From: Bremerella cremea
Lineage (GTDB): Bacteria > Planctomycetota > Planctomycetia > Pirellulales > Pirellulaceae
Assembly (NCBI RefSeq): GCF_003335505.1
Contig: NZ_QPEX01000042.1
Coordinates: 1-48,785, forward strand
Length of the DNA: 48,785 bases
Reading direction: 5' to 3'
This document shows positions 10,001 through 16,634 of the stretch, one piece after another (the first letter of the stretch is position 1; each line of letters starts with the position of its first letter). The notes under the pieces are model-generated. The model searched no databases and had not been told where the DNA came from. It saw only the letters and a list, made by a program, of their open reading frames with translations. The position numbers and the translations under genes were made by a program.

Positions 10001-11328
10001 TAGCCCAAGAGGAAGTCACCAGCACCAGTAGTGCAGGAGATGTTCTCTGGGCTTTGAGCGACAATTTAGGGAGTATCCGCGACGTTGCTTCTTATAACCC
10101 TGTCACCGATACAACGACAATTGTTAATCATCTCGCCTACGATGCGTTCGGCAACGTTACTTCGGAAAGTAACACCGCAATCGATCTACTTTTCGCTTAC
10201 ACGGGACGTGAACGCGACGAAGAAAGTGCGTTGCAGTACAACCGGGCAAGGTACTACGACACTGGGACAGGACAGTGGATTAGCCAAGATCCGTTGGGGT
10301 TTGATGCTGGGGATGAGAACCTGTATCGATATGTCGGCAACACCGTATTAGTATTTAGTGACCCCTCTGGCCTTGAGGAAAGAACGTGGGGAAGGTTCCT
10401 CTACGAAGAAGTAAATCCTTGGGGATTTGGCGAAACAAGAGGTAAACAGATTGGTGAAGGAATTGGCGCATGGGCCAACATTCCTAATGATATTCGCCGC
10501 TTTAAGAGTCGATTAAAATCGACGAATGATCTTAAACGTCGCGCAACTGCTAATATGGCTGACCCAAGATCTATCAATGTGAATTTTGATGGGCCCTTGA
10601 TGGATGATTATCGCAAGAGCCGCAAGCAAATGATGGATCGCGGAAGAGATGATGTAAATAACGCAGTCAAGGAAGTGACAGAAGGAGCAATTGCAGCTGC
10701 TGAATTAACCGAAGCATGCCTAACCACGGCAATGGGAGGCCTCCCAGGTAGTAAGGGAAATGTTGTAAAGGAGGTAGCAACAGATGGTTTGGAAGCAGCG
10801 GCTGGAGCTCTTGGAAAAAAAGGAGCAAAACAAGTAACGGAGGAAGCGGCGGGCCAGGGAGCAAAGCAACTTGACAATGTCGCGAGTTCGGCTAAAAATG
10901 CCCCAACAACATTATCGAAATCGGCTGATGATATTCGCTTCTCTCAAAACTCGGTGTCGTTCAATAAGGTGGACCGAGTTACGGGCAAACCGTTCACTTA
11001 CAACGACCTTGTCGAGAGTATGCGAACGAAGGGATGGCAAGGTGATCCAGTCGATGTTGTTCGCATGCCAGACGGTCGTTTGACAAGCATGGACAACACC
11101 CGTATTCGTGCGGCACGTGAAGCCGGAATTGAAGTGAAGATGCAGGAAAGAGCATTCGATGCTCCTCTGACGCTAGCCGAAGTAGAGAGATTCTCACATT
11201 CTGGTAACGTGCCTTCGACGTGGGGAGAAGCGATCCAAATACGCATTGGTCGTCAGTCTGGCGGATTTGGTAGTAAGACCCCCTATGGCAGCAACACGCT
11301 GCCACGCCCAACTGGAATGCCGGAGTAA
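4087..11328 (+). CDS. Giant RHS-repeat polymorphic toxin with ParB-like toxin tip
   Basis: About 2413 aa. Residues 37-49 (LETLEHRQLLAAD) form a planctomycete LEPR-XLL export motif after a Lys/Arg-rich stretch. A Gly/Ser/Tyr repeat linker covers about 130-175. From about 370 to 2100 there are dozens of YD/RHS repeats of the YTYDxLGR type that should build a hollow shell, interrupted at about 1373-1481 by an ASH/HYDIN-like beta-sandwich (VSFGAVDIG ... GESTTITVRFAP). The RHS-associated core (YNRARYYDTGTGQWISQDP) at about 2050-2075 marks the end of the shell. The variable tip ends in a ParB-like toxin domain at about 2278-2385, with SMDNTRIRAAREAGIEV as the core motif, predicted to cleave nucleic acid. 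The frame is open from a TTG at 3952; I prefer the ATG at 4087 because GAGG precedes it and it places the export motif near the N-terminus. The immunity gene follows directly. Confidence 0.9.
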   Translation: MSYDRSFWNQLLTGFPAVSPKKDKKKRRNRGARKAQLETLEHRQLLAADASLVFGSPSVVEEESGSEVESDANSSGSILSLYEDMANDEEMTSSTIEQPEHGKIEPLVLEGESSYLWSILEGEGSSSGGSSGGSSSYSGGSSSYSGGSSSYSGGSSSYSGGSSSYSGGSSSSGGSSGGSGGSSGGFSADLFDKSLDDQEGNGTTLCGCNGVSGGQSKMSAAKTSYNTSGDLVLSFKVEVSAGSGVSDSVSLAVDFGNASTQTDSKSFTGSETLVFTFTYDRDDVSSDDVASYKATLSSSNLVGGPQTKSGQVYLGEQGVSLDNVANLSLYSGGAQFSYGDENAFFPSDSSGGFEPAPGSFATLTPVSGGYELVDRENNKYEFDTNGNITASSDAQGRETSYGYTTIGSTPRLTSVVSPFESITYGYTGDLLTSIISSLGTSMTLGYTSGKLTSVTLEDPDGADPLPAPVTTYSYNVDDRISTVTQAGLVSTYTYDTLGYVDSIEYSDGSSIDIVSPQYAANTTGEYTETITDSQGIATSYTYNELGYLIKEVDALGNVTTYERDENGLVETLTLPDPDGAGPLTSPVYAYTYDSRGNMLTETLPDSSVRTWVYHATWNEPTKYTDATGEITLYTYDATYQLLLTETLVVGNIDDGVNMETNDLTTTYTYTAAPSISSDPPQGLVETITDPDGVVTEYEYDQYGNTTDVTFASGTSDEATKSWTYDSYGYFLTETDERGNTTTYTYDDLHRVLTMTSPDPDGAGGVAATVTTYTYNSMLKVSSVDVNGRTTTYGYDSKGRLDEITEEDPDGAGALTSPETSYTYDSSGNVLTETDPLGNVTTYGYTDGLLTSITLPDPDGAGGLSAPVTSYTYNAVGRVLTETDPLSGVTTYTYDNLGRVTGVSLPDPDGVGSLTSLSSSTSYDAFSRVTSYTDFDGVTTTYTYDSEGNLLTETTPLGTTTYTYDDLYQLVEVETEDPDGAGPLAALVTTYTYTAMGQVASKTTSKGTTSYTYDHRGRLKTVTEPDPDGAGAQTAPVTSYTYDDVGNLLTTTDPLGHVTTYVYDNLNNLTQETLPDPDGAGALTSPVTTYEYNVFGELVSVTDPNGGETTYTYDNLGRLITLTEPDPDGGGALSAAEITYVYDAAGQLTSETDQLGNTTTYTYDNLGRLITETLPDPDGAGSATSPVYSYTYDAAGNLLTATDPLSRTTTYTYDTMGRLRTETLPDPDGGGSLSAPVTTYTYNTRGQLASVTDAESQTVSYTYNSAGLTATMTDPFGTTVYIYDALGRQIAIYEPDYDGAGSQLAPVTLFEYNDDGELAAVITRDGKTSYEYDNLGRIISVTEADPDDSGLASGTGLGSGTGVTGSASGGAEIVVTDGVVSGVVLTDGSSSVSFGAVDIGKYAIRTFEIANIGGSDLLISSITLPSDFKIISYSDEEVAPGESTTITVRFAPTSIASYSVALTINNNDSDESSFEIQLTGSGQASSNGSEAAASTSYVYNSNGRITSETDALSNTTSYLYDNLGRLTKKTDAEGGETEYTYDANGNMLTLTDPEENVTTWTYDYLNQVLTDTNQLSDVRSYEYDAAGNLTEYTDRNGRVTEYIYDDLQRRTAEKWMDGATVLHTLSYAYDAASQLTSASDSAATYTFTYDNLGRVTNTEHDLAALGFDVDLEEAYDSLGRRTGLTAVVDGADDLANEYTYDYWNRLTRVTQGGTGGSGGSVVAEKRVDFTYDAEDDYQFASITAYADLAGSELVYTSGYTYDRADRLTALSYQDSSSSTLAGYTWGFDSANRLTDFTVTGYSAENATYSYDDTSQLTGADRNGTSNDESYAYDSNGNRTSYTIGDNNQITSDGTYSYTYDDEGNRLTKTNISTGEVIEYQWDYRNRLTGITTKDSGGSVTHDVDYTYDIFNHRIVKTIDADGAGSGTATKEVYIYDGLREEMGNAGDHILFAFDESDDLIDRFLYGASVDQILAQEEVTSTSSAGDVLWALSDNLGSIRDVASYNPVTDTTTIVNHLAYDAFGNVTSESNTAIDLLFAYTGRERDEESALQYNRARYYDTGTGQWISQDPLGFDAGDENLYRYVGNTVLVFSDPSGLEERTWGRFLYEEVNPWGFGETRGKQIGEGIGAWANIPNDIRRFKSRLKSTNDLKRRATANMADPRSINVNFDGPLMDDYRKSRKQMMDRGRDDVNNAVKEVTEGAIAAAELTEACLTTAMGGLPGSKGNVVKEVATDGLEAAAGALGKKGAKQVTEEAAGQGAKQLDNVASSAKNAPTTLSKSADDIRFSQNSVSFNKVDRVTGKPFTYNDLVESMRTKGWQGDPVDVVRMPDGRLTSMDNTRIRAAREAGIEVKMQERAFDAPLTLAEVERFSHSGNVPSTWGEAIQIRIGRQSGGFGSKTPYGSNTLPRPTGMPE
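4480..4602. repeat. 21-bp minisatellite encoding GGSSSYS units in the RHS linker
   Basis: Five near-identical 21-bp units (4480-4500, 4501-4521, 4522-4542, 4543-4563, 4564-4584) and a degenerate sixth to about 4602. Each encodes Gly-Gly-Ser-Ser-Ser-Tyr-Ser. The near identity at DNA level indicates recent slippage or recombination. The product is a flexible linker between the export region and the RHS shell. Confidence 0.95.
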
Positions 11329-11718
11329 ATGATGCCTGAATTCTATTTGTTTGATGACTACCCACGTTTCATAGGATTCCGGTTCCCAGCGAGCTATCTG
11401 CAGTTGGTGCGAGATGGATTACCTGACATTGAACCATGGGGATGGCTCGCACCTTACAAGAGGAACTCGATTTTTTGGGCGGACACGTTGAAGGAGCAAT
11501 TCCCGAATCGTGAACTTGTACCCTTTGCCAAAGACGGAGGATCGGATGATGTGGCATGCTTCGATGGTGCCGACACATCAGGTGACCCGAGAGTGCTTTA
11601 CATCCACAGTTTTTGCTCTCCGGGTTTTGAGAGTCGAGGGGTAGCAAAAAACTTCACTGAGTGGCTAGAGCAAATCGAGAAGATAGCGAAGGAGTTTAAG
11701 GCGACAGAGAATGAATAG
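11329..11718 (+). CDS. SUKH (SMI1/KNR4)-type immunity protein
   Basis: A 129-aa acidic protein whose ATG follows the RHS stop with no gap. The pattern FRFPASYLQLVRDG ... ELVPFAKDGGSDDVACFD ... FTEWLEQI matches the SMI1/KNR4 (SUKH) superfamily, the commonest immunity fold paired with polymorphic nuclease toxins. Its position directly behind the ParB-like toxin tip strongly suggests it neutralises that toxin by direct binding. It overlaps the following KptA gene by eight bases. The family call rests on motif memory, not an alignment. Confidence 0.75.
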   Translation: MMPEFYLFDDYPRFIGFRFPASYLQLVRDGLPDIEPWGWLAPYKRNSIFWADTLKEQFPNRELVPFAKDGGSDDVACFDGADTSGDPRVLYIHSFCSPGFESRGVAKNFTEWLEQIEKIAKEFKATENE

Positions 11719-12265
11719 CACAGTTGATTTGAGCAAAGCGGTTTCCCACGCCCTTCGCCACGAGCCGTGGCTCTATGAATTGGAACTGGATAGTGAAGGA
11801 TGGACGCCGGTTGAGTCGCTTCTTTCTGCCTTGAGAAAAGAGCGTTCAGAATGGAGCGAGTTATGTGCGGCTGATCTCGCTCACATGATCGCAGCCTCAT
11901 CGAAGCGTCGTCACGAGATGGAGAACAACAGGATTCGTGCCATCTATGGACACTCCGTCGCTGGCAAGTTGAAGAAGACGCCAGCCACCCCACCCGACGT
12001 GTTGTTCCACGGAACCAGCCCCAACGTGCTTCCACAAATTCTGTCGGCAGGACTAATGCCAATGAAGCGGCAATACGTCCACCTTTCGACCGATGAAGCT
12101 ACGGCCCTCGAAGTTGGCAGACGAAAGAGCAAGGCACCGGTGATTCTCCGAGTGCTGGCAAAGGAAGCCACAGCGAACGATGTCCGTTTCTATGAAGGCA
12201 ATGAAAAGGTCTGGCTGGCCGATTCAGTTCCACCAGAGTTCATTGAATTTGAGTCGGCAGGCTAA
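11711..12265 (+). CDS. kptA: RNA 2'-phosphotransferase, Tpt1/KptA family
   Basis: The 184-aa protein contains the family's features in order: SKAVSHALRHEP at 8-19, the N-lobe EGWTPVESLL at 29-38, IRAIYGHS at 75-82, LFHGTSPNVLPQIL at 98-111, KRQYVHLS at 119-126, GRRKSKAPVILRV at 136-148 and VWLADSVPPEFI at 167-178. KptA/Tpt1 enzymes remove a 2'-phosphate from RNA using NAD+, giving ADP-ribose 1''-2''-cyclic phosphate. In bacteria the natural substrate is uncertain. The gene overlaps the immunity gene upstream by eight bases, so it is probably co-transcribed with the toxin-immunity pair, and its stop overlaps the convergent Pro-rich gene by four bases. A role in reversing toxin-made RNA damage or ADP-ribose chemistry is inference. 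Confidence 0.88.
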   Translation: MNSTVDLSKAVSHALRHEPWLYELELDSEGWTPVESLLSALRKERSEWSELCAADLAHMIAASSKRRHEMENNRIRAIYGHSVAGKLKKTPATPPDVLFHGTSPNVLPQILSAGLMPMKRQYVHLSTDEATALEVGRRKSKAPVILRVLAKEATANDVRFYEGNEKVWLADSVPPEFIEFESAG

Positions 12266-12531
12266 GTCGGACGCTTCTGCATCACAATCTTGGCAGGCTG
12301 TGCCGGTTTGAATGGCTGGAGCTTGGCTGGTTGAGCAGGCTTCCACGGCTTGAACACCGGCACGCCTGACGGCGGCGGCTTGGGCTTCTTGCTCAAGCTC
12401 TTGTTCACCGCTGAATCCCGTGGCAACGGATTCATTTTCGACAGCCCGATCACGGCATTCTTGTCGTTGAGCCAAAGCCCTTCGCATTGCCGCCGCTCTC
12501 GCTCTGCCAGCCATTCGTGAAACGTCTTCAT
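12262..12531 (-). CDS. Small Pro/Lys-rich protein, 89 aa, GLWLNDKNA type
   Basis: The N-terminus MKTFHEWLAER and the block GLWLNDKNAVIGLSKMNPLP (residues 19-38) look like a conserved head. The rest is a low-complexity tail of KPWKPAQPAKLQPFKPAQPAK repeats with SKKPKPPPSGVP. I recall small planctomycete proteins with a similar head but know no function. Two degraded copies occur at about 15090-15310 and 16635-16752, each after a toxin-immunity cassette. The stop overlaps the convergent kptA stop by four bases. It could be a genuine small gene or the coding part of a mobile or recombinogenic module. Confidence 0.55.
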   Translation of the reverse strand: MKTFHEWLAERERRQCEGLWLNDKNAVIGLSKMNPLPRDSAVNKSLSKKPKPPPSGVPVFKPWKPAQPAKLQPFKPAQPAKIVMQKRPT

Positions 12532-14655
12532 GCTGGTATCTACGCACCGGCGGGCTCTTTCCCATGCGTGCGTGAGCCGTCGGGTGCCCCGGGCATCTTG
12601 CCCGGGTTTGGATGCCGTTTCGCTTTTCTGAAGTTCACGGTTGCTCGAGGCAAACTGGCCACGAAGTCCAGAGCAGCAGAAACCCGCCTGACTCTGCCGC
12701 TGCTAAATTGCCTAGTTGGGCATCTCCCTGCTTCCCAAAACACGGGCCAGAGGCACCGTGGCACACCGGGAGGTTTCATTAGCAGCCAGTGCCACCCGGC
12801 CGGTATACCGCTTATTGGAACTGGCAAAGACTTATACGAGGCCTACAGTGGCGGTCGTTTGATCGACGACCAGGAACTCTCTACCGAAGAGCGAATCACA
12901 CGTGGCCTATTCGCGGCCGCTGACGTCGGCTTAGGAGCAAAAGCGTCAGGCCTAGCAGGAGAAGTCTTGGATGCCGCCAGATCAGCGAAAAACGCGAGGA
13001 GAGGCCTTAAACAGGGTAGCAACGCGAGAAGAGCAGGTAACTCTTTGCGTACTTCCAAGAACCCAACCAAGAGTTCTCGTGGACTTTCAAAGACTTCAGA
13101 TCAGGTCGGTTCTCAGTCTCGCAAGAATCCTTGTCCCAGCGACCGGACATGTTTTGTGGCAGGCACCCCAGTTCTGCTTCATACAATTGAAAATTCCAAT
13201 GCAGAGTTTGTTAGCCTAGAATCTTCAGAATCGGATTACGGTTCTTTAGCGATGGCTGGCTTCGTCACGTTTGTTGGTTATGCTGGCTGGCGAATGCAGC
13301 GGCGAAAACGAAATCGACAATGGCAACCTTTCTCACTACGGTGGGAACGAGAAGAGTCCAACGATAAGAAACTGAAGCCGAAGAAACTTGTGATGGAAAA
13401 ACTCAACGACACAAACGAGCTGCCCTCTGTCGGAGTCTCGTGTGTAGCGACCTCTGCTAATCACGCGAAAGCGTTGGCTTCCGAGCCGCCCGTTCCACCG
13501 CTTCGTAGCGTGGGTGGTGAATTTTGGGGTTGGATCTGGTTGGCCCTCTGCTTATCGGTCGCCTCCGTCTTTGCTTATACGGGGCTCCAGCCATCTTCCA
13601 GTGGTTTACCAACGGCGGTCGCTTCCTCGAATACGGAGCCAACTTCGACATCGTCGACCATCGCAATTGAAAAGATTCGCGTAGGGAATCGAATTGCAGG
13701 GGCGTTCACCTCCGCAGAAATGGTGGGGCAAACCGAAGTCAATCCTGCCACCTGGAAACTGCTGCGATTGCGTTCCGAGATGCACTGGGAAGACGGTACG
13801 CTGGATGTCGTCAACGTCGAAACTTTGCAGTCCCCGGAATGGATCGAAACGTTCCAGGCTCAAGTCGGCAGCAACGTTCCCATACCGCTCGATCTGGTGG
13901 AAATGGGGCTACCGGAAGACTTGATGGCTACGGTTCGTGAGATCGAACCTTGCCCGCCCATTACCAAGGGGCCTGGTCGGGTAGTGCTGACTACCGTCGA
14001 TCATTTGAATAACGACGTCCACGAACTGACGCTCGTCACACCAGAAGGCGTGACGGAATCGGTTCGCCCGACCGGCTTTCACAAAGTCTACCGAGCTACC
14101 GATGATCGCTGGGTTTCCGTATGTGAACTTCGCGAAGGGGATGAACTGCAAGGCCCCAATGGCCCGCTATGGGTGCAATCCCTCACTAAAGTTCCGGGTG
14201 TCCACCGCGTCTACAACATGACCGTGGAAGGGGAGCATGTTTATCGTGTTTCAACTCTTGGGGCTTTGGTGCATAATACTTGTCCTCCGGGAGATGGAGC
14301 AGATGTCCCAAACGATGGACTCGGCAAGCTCGTCAAGGTTGATAGTCCCGACCCTGCGGCCGATGCGCTGGCCAAACGATTGGGAGGTGAGTCACGAGTA
14401 AAGTTTTCTAACGGCCCAGACAATGAGTTCGATGCCGTCAGTGATCTCTATGTTGCTCAATCGAAGCCAGCGAACTTCGTGATAAACAAGAAGTTTCGAG
14501 ATCAGGCAAAAGCAACTTTTGAGACGGCCATTCAGAGTGGGCGAAAACCGTACTTTCACTTTGAAGGTCCTCCGCACCGAGATGTCTTGCGGAAGCTCGA
14601 AGAGTATGGCAAACGGTACGGAGTTGATCCTGTCATCGACATTACACCCCTTTGA
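12487..14655 (+). CDS. Displaced RHS tip 1: pre-toxin segment, Hint domain and restriction-endonuclease-fold toxin
   Basis: The frame is open from a TTG at 12487, but homology to RHS proteins only starts after repeat R, near 12801 (GTGKDLYEAYSGGRLIDDQE), and no ATG precedes the Hint domain. It is therefore a 5'-truncated, orphan C-terminal tip. A Hint self-cleaving domain runs from CFVAGTPVLL (Cys codon 13150) to LGALVHN (14277), about 377 residues. That is far longer than usual, because a segment with two hydrophobic helices (around 13250 and 13535) splits its first block from the IEKIRVGNRI block. After the Hint a toxin domain has E647, D649, D653 and QSK ending at K660 (numbered from 12487), a PD-(D/E)xK nuclease pattern. 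The Imm7-like gene follows 13 bp later. Probably silent unless recombined onto an RHS shell. Confidence 0.75.
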   Translation: MPPLSLCQPFVKRLHAGIYAPAGSFPCVREPSGAPGILPGFGCRFAFLKFTVARGKLATKSRAAETRLTLPLLNCLVGHLPASQNTGQRHRGTPGGFISSQCHPAGIPLIGTGKDLYEAYSGGRLIDDQELSTEERITRGLFAAADVGLGAKASGLAGEVLDAARSAKNARRGLKQGSNARRAGNSLRTSKNPTKSSRGLSKTSDQVGSQSRKNPCPSDRTCFVAGTPVLLHTIENSNAEFVSLESSESDYGSLAMAGFVTFVGYAGWRMQRRKRNRQWQPFSLRWEREESNDKKLKPKKLVMEKLNDTNELPSVGVSCVATSANHAKALASEPPVPPLRSVGGEFWGWIWLALCLSVASVFAYTGLQPSSSGLPTAVASSNTEPTSTSSTIAIEKIRVGNRIAGAFTSAEMVGQTEVNPATWKLLRLRSEMHWEDGTLDVVNVETLQSPEWIETFQAQVGSNVPIPLDLVEMGLPEDLMATVREIEPCPPITKGPGRVVLTTVDHLNNDVHELTLVTPEGVTESVRPTGFHKVYRATDDRWVSVCELREGDELQGPNGPLWVQSLTKVPGVHRVYNMTVEGEHVYRVSTLGALVHNTCPPGDGADVPNDGLGKLVKVDSPDPAADALAKRLGGESRVKFSNGPDNEFDAVSDLYVAQSKPANFVINKKFRDQAKATFETAIQSGRKPYFHFEGPPHRDVLRKLEEYGKRYGVDPVIDITPL
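12583..12800. repeat. 218-bp repeat R, copy A, at the 5' edge of displaced toxin tip 1
   Basis: This segment is repeated at 15315-15531 with scattered substitutions and one net indel. It begins GGTGCCCCGGGCATCTTGCC, which contains an 8-bp stem hairpin (CCCGGGCA-tct-TGCCCGGG). It ends with a GTGGCAC ... GTGCCAC hairpin and CCCGGC. The outer ends share only a short imperfect inverted repeat (CGGGTG). No frame is plausibly coding. It behaves like a MITE-like or recombination junction element; that role is inferred. Confidence 0.8.
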
Positions 14656-14668
14656 ATTGAGCAAGACC

Positions 14669-15064
14669 ATGTACGAGTACCATCTTTGGATTGAACTCAG
14701 CGAATCAACGGAAGAATCTGATTGTGGGCAGCTTGACTCAAAGGTCGAATCGCTGAGAGCAATTGTACGTGACAAGTTAAACTGCAAGCCCAATGACTGC
14801 ATTGTCCATGTGAACTACTCCAAGGTCTTTCAGTGTTCAGGAGGTGCTAATCATCGAGGAACGGATCACGATAAGTTGTTAGACGTGCTGCAACGTTTGG
14901 TTGAACTTCTTCCGGGGAGTCATGGTCTCGTATATTGGTCAGATGATGAATGCACCGGAAATGCTGTCTTTGATGGGTACAAGGTACTCGTAGTGGCAAG
15001 GGGCGAAGTACACGAGAGGTTAGACCCGTTTCTCTCCCCAAGAAAACCAGTTGTCGAAGACTGA
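14669..15064 (+). CDS. Imm7-like immunity protein
   Basis: A 131-aa protein starting at the ATG at 14669; an upstream extension of the frame overlaps the toxin and is not needed. Recognisable blocks are YEYHLWIEL at 2-10, GGANHRG at 58-64, PGSHGLVYWSDDE at 82-94, ARGEV at 110-114 and DPFLSPRKPVVED at 119-131. I associate these with the Imm7 family of polymorphic-toxin immunity proteins. Immediately downstream of the REase-fold toxin tip, it is expected to bind and inhibit that nuclease in the cytoplasm. It should be expressible separately from the promoterless toxin fragment, which would suit protection against kin toxins. Confidence 0.75.
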   Translation: MYEYHLWIELSESTEESDCGQLDSKVESLRAIVRDKLNCKPNDCIVHVNYSKVFQCSGGANHRGTDHDKLLDVLQRLVELLPGSHGLVYWSDDECTGNAVFDGYKVLVVARGEVHERLDPFLSPRKPVVED

Positions 15065-15091
15065 ATAGTTGATTTGATCTTTCGATCGATC

Positions 15092-15310
15092 TTCGCAGGC
15101 TGTGCCGGTTTGAACGGTTGCAGCTTGGCCGGTTGAGCAGGCTTCCACGGCTTGCGGTGTTGTCTCTTGTCGGGCGGCACGCCTGACGGCGGCGGCTTGG
15201 GCTTTTTGCTCAAGCCCTTGTTGACCGCTGAATCCTCGGCAACGGGTTCATCTTCGATAGCCCAATGACGGCGTTTTTGTCATTGAGCCACAAGCCTTCG
15301 CATTGCCGCC
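15092..15310 (-). pseudogene. Degraded copy 2 of the Pro-rich small gene
   Basis: Reverse-strand homology to 12262-12520 covers the PAQPAK tail, SKKPKPPPSGVP (here with an insert encoding PPDKRQHRKP) and the GLWLNDKNA head. Relative to the intact copy there is a one-base loss at about 15230, inside the block before the head, which breaks the frame. The true N-terminus is replaced by repeat R, and the C-terminus runs past the original stop. Confidence 0.7.
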
Positions 15311-15314
15311 GCCA

Positions 15315-15531
15315 GGTGCCCCGGGCATCTTGCCCGGGTTTGGATGCCGTTTCGCTTCTCGGAAGTCCACGACTGCTAGAGGCAAACTGGCCACGGACTG
15401 CATAGCAGCAGAAACCAGTCTGACTCTGACGCTGCTTAATTACCTAGTTGGGCATCTCCCTGCTTCCCAGACACGGGCCAGAGGCACCGTGGCACACCGG
15501 GAGGTTTCCTTAGCAGCCAGTGCCACCCGGC
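15315..15531. repeat. 217-bp repeat R, copy B, fused to the middle of a Hint domain
   Basis: Matches copy A (12583-12800) along its whole length. It ends ...GTGCCACCCGGC and is followed at once by sequence homologous to 14050 onward, so the left part of the Hint domain is missing from cassette 2. The same boundary at both cassettes suggests R took part in the rearrangement that displaced the tips. Confidence 0.8.
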
Positions 15532-16218
15532 GTGACGGAATCGGTTCGCCCGACCGGCTTTCACAAAGTCTACCGAGCTACCGACGATCGCTGGGTTTCC
15601 GTATGTGAACTTCGCAAAGGGGACCAGCTGCAAGGCCCCGATGGTCCGCTATGGGTACAATCCCTAACGAAAGTTCCCGGAGTCCACCGTGTCTACAACA
15701 TGACCGTGGAAGGGGAACACGTTTACCGTGTTTCGACTCTCGGGGCTTTGGTTCACAATAATACCTGCAAGCCGGGGGATGGCACAGATGCCCCAAACGG
15801 CGTGGATTTTGACGCTGGACGAGTTCCCGGTCCGAATCCCAACAACCTTCGGCAACGGGCCGTCGATACTCCGACGAAAGGTGAAGGGGGCGTGTACTTG
15901 AAACCGGAATCGGGGCGAACGAAGACTGGATCAACAAACGATTTCCAGAAACGTTACGGAAAGTCACCTCAAGATGGGATTGAAGTCGAGATTCCTCAAA
16001 CGAAGACAGGTCCACCCCGGGGAGTGGATGATAGCGCATATCCCTGGAATGCTCGTGCGCAGCGGAGGTTTGACGAAGAATACATAGATCGCATGCAACC
16101 TCCCAATGTGAGGTATCGCGATCCCAATAACCCGGTGTCGCCGGTAACACAAGAGAAGTGGGAGAAGTTTCGCCACATCTTTGGCTACGGCGATCTTCCC
16201 GCTGACTTTGGATACTGA
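15520..16218 (+). CDS. Displaced RHS tip 2: truncated Hint domain with GIY-YIG-like toxin
   Basis: The frame opens with a GTG inside repeat R and encodes 232 aa. Residues 4-80 repeat, almost word for word, the C-terminal Hint block of cassette 1 (VTESVRPTGFHKVYRATDDRW ... LGALVHN). The N-terminal nucleophile half is absent, so Hint self-cleavage should not work. The remaining 150 residues differ completely from tip 1. GGVYLKPESGRTKTGSTNDFQKRYG, followed by a conserved Glu/Tyr helix (FDEEYIDRMQPP), resembles the GIY-YIG-like nuclease toxins found at RHS tips; this family call is tentative. A probable immunity gene follows 18 bp later. An orphan cassette, likely expressed only after recombination onto an RHS shell. 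Confidence 0.65.
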   Translation: MPPGVTESVRPTGFHKVYRATDDRWVSVCELRKGDQLQGPDGPLWVQSLTKVPGVHRVYNMTVEGEHVYRVSTLGALVHNNTCKPGDGTDAPNGVDFDAGRVPGPNPNNLRQRAVDTPTKGEGGVYLKPESGRTKTGSTNDFQKRYGKSPQDGIEVEIPQTKTGPPRGVDDSAYPWNARAQRRFDEEYIDRMQPPNVRYRDPNNPVSPVTQEKWEKFRHIFGYGDLPADFGY

Positions 16219-16236
16219 TCGGAAATCACAGGTAGG

Positions 16237-16629
16237 ATGAAAATGAGAGATGCTCTAAAGAGATTGCTTAATCTCCTTGACGAGATTGGAAACGAACATG
16301 AAGAATTGTTCGACTCAGATGTTCGGCAGAATATAAGAAACGCCATCATGGAAGGATTTGTTCGTCACCGATTGAAATACGAGATTCCGCAAGATTTCGG
16401 AATGTTCTCTGAGGATGGCAATACGGCCGTTCGTAATGCCATTTCAGAATATGTTGCGACTGGGAACAAGAAAGCTGACGAATTGGAAATCAGAACATTT
16501 CATGATCGACTGAATGTCATGCAGGACGACTCCGTATGCAGCGTCAATGGGAATGACTATGAGGAGTTCCTTGGGCATTCAAGGGGTGAGTTCTTTGATG
16601 AAGTTGGCAATGTAATTCGCACGCAGTGA
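16237..16629 (+). CDS. Putative immunity protein for tip 2, 130 aa
   Basis: A small acidic, mainly helical protein (MKMRDALKRLLNLLDEIG ...) with no signal peptide. I do not recognise a named Imm family. Its position 18 bp behind the GIY-YIG-like tip, its size and its acidity are those expected of an immunity partner, so the role is assigned by context only. Met3 (16243) is an alternative start. A third remnant of the Pro-rich gene follows on the other strand. Confidence 0.5.
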   Translation: MKMRDALKRLLNLLDEIGNEHEELFDSDVRQNIRNAIMEGFVRHRLKYEIPQDFGMFSEDGNTAVRNAISEYVATGNKKADELEIRTFHDRLNVMQDDSVCSVNGNDYEEFLGHSRGEFFDEVGNVIRTQ

Positions 16630-16634
16630 ACTAC

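Noticed and set aside
15578..16150. 190-aa minus-strand frame over toxin tip 2
   Set aside because: Antisense shadow; the plus frame continues clear Hint and toxin homology.
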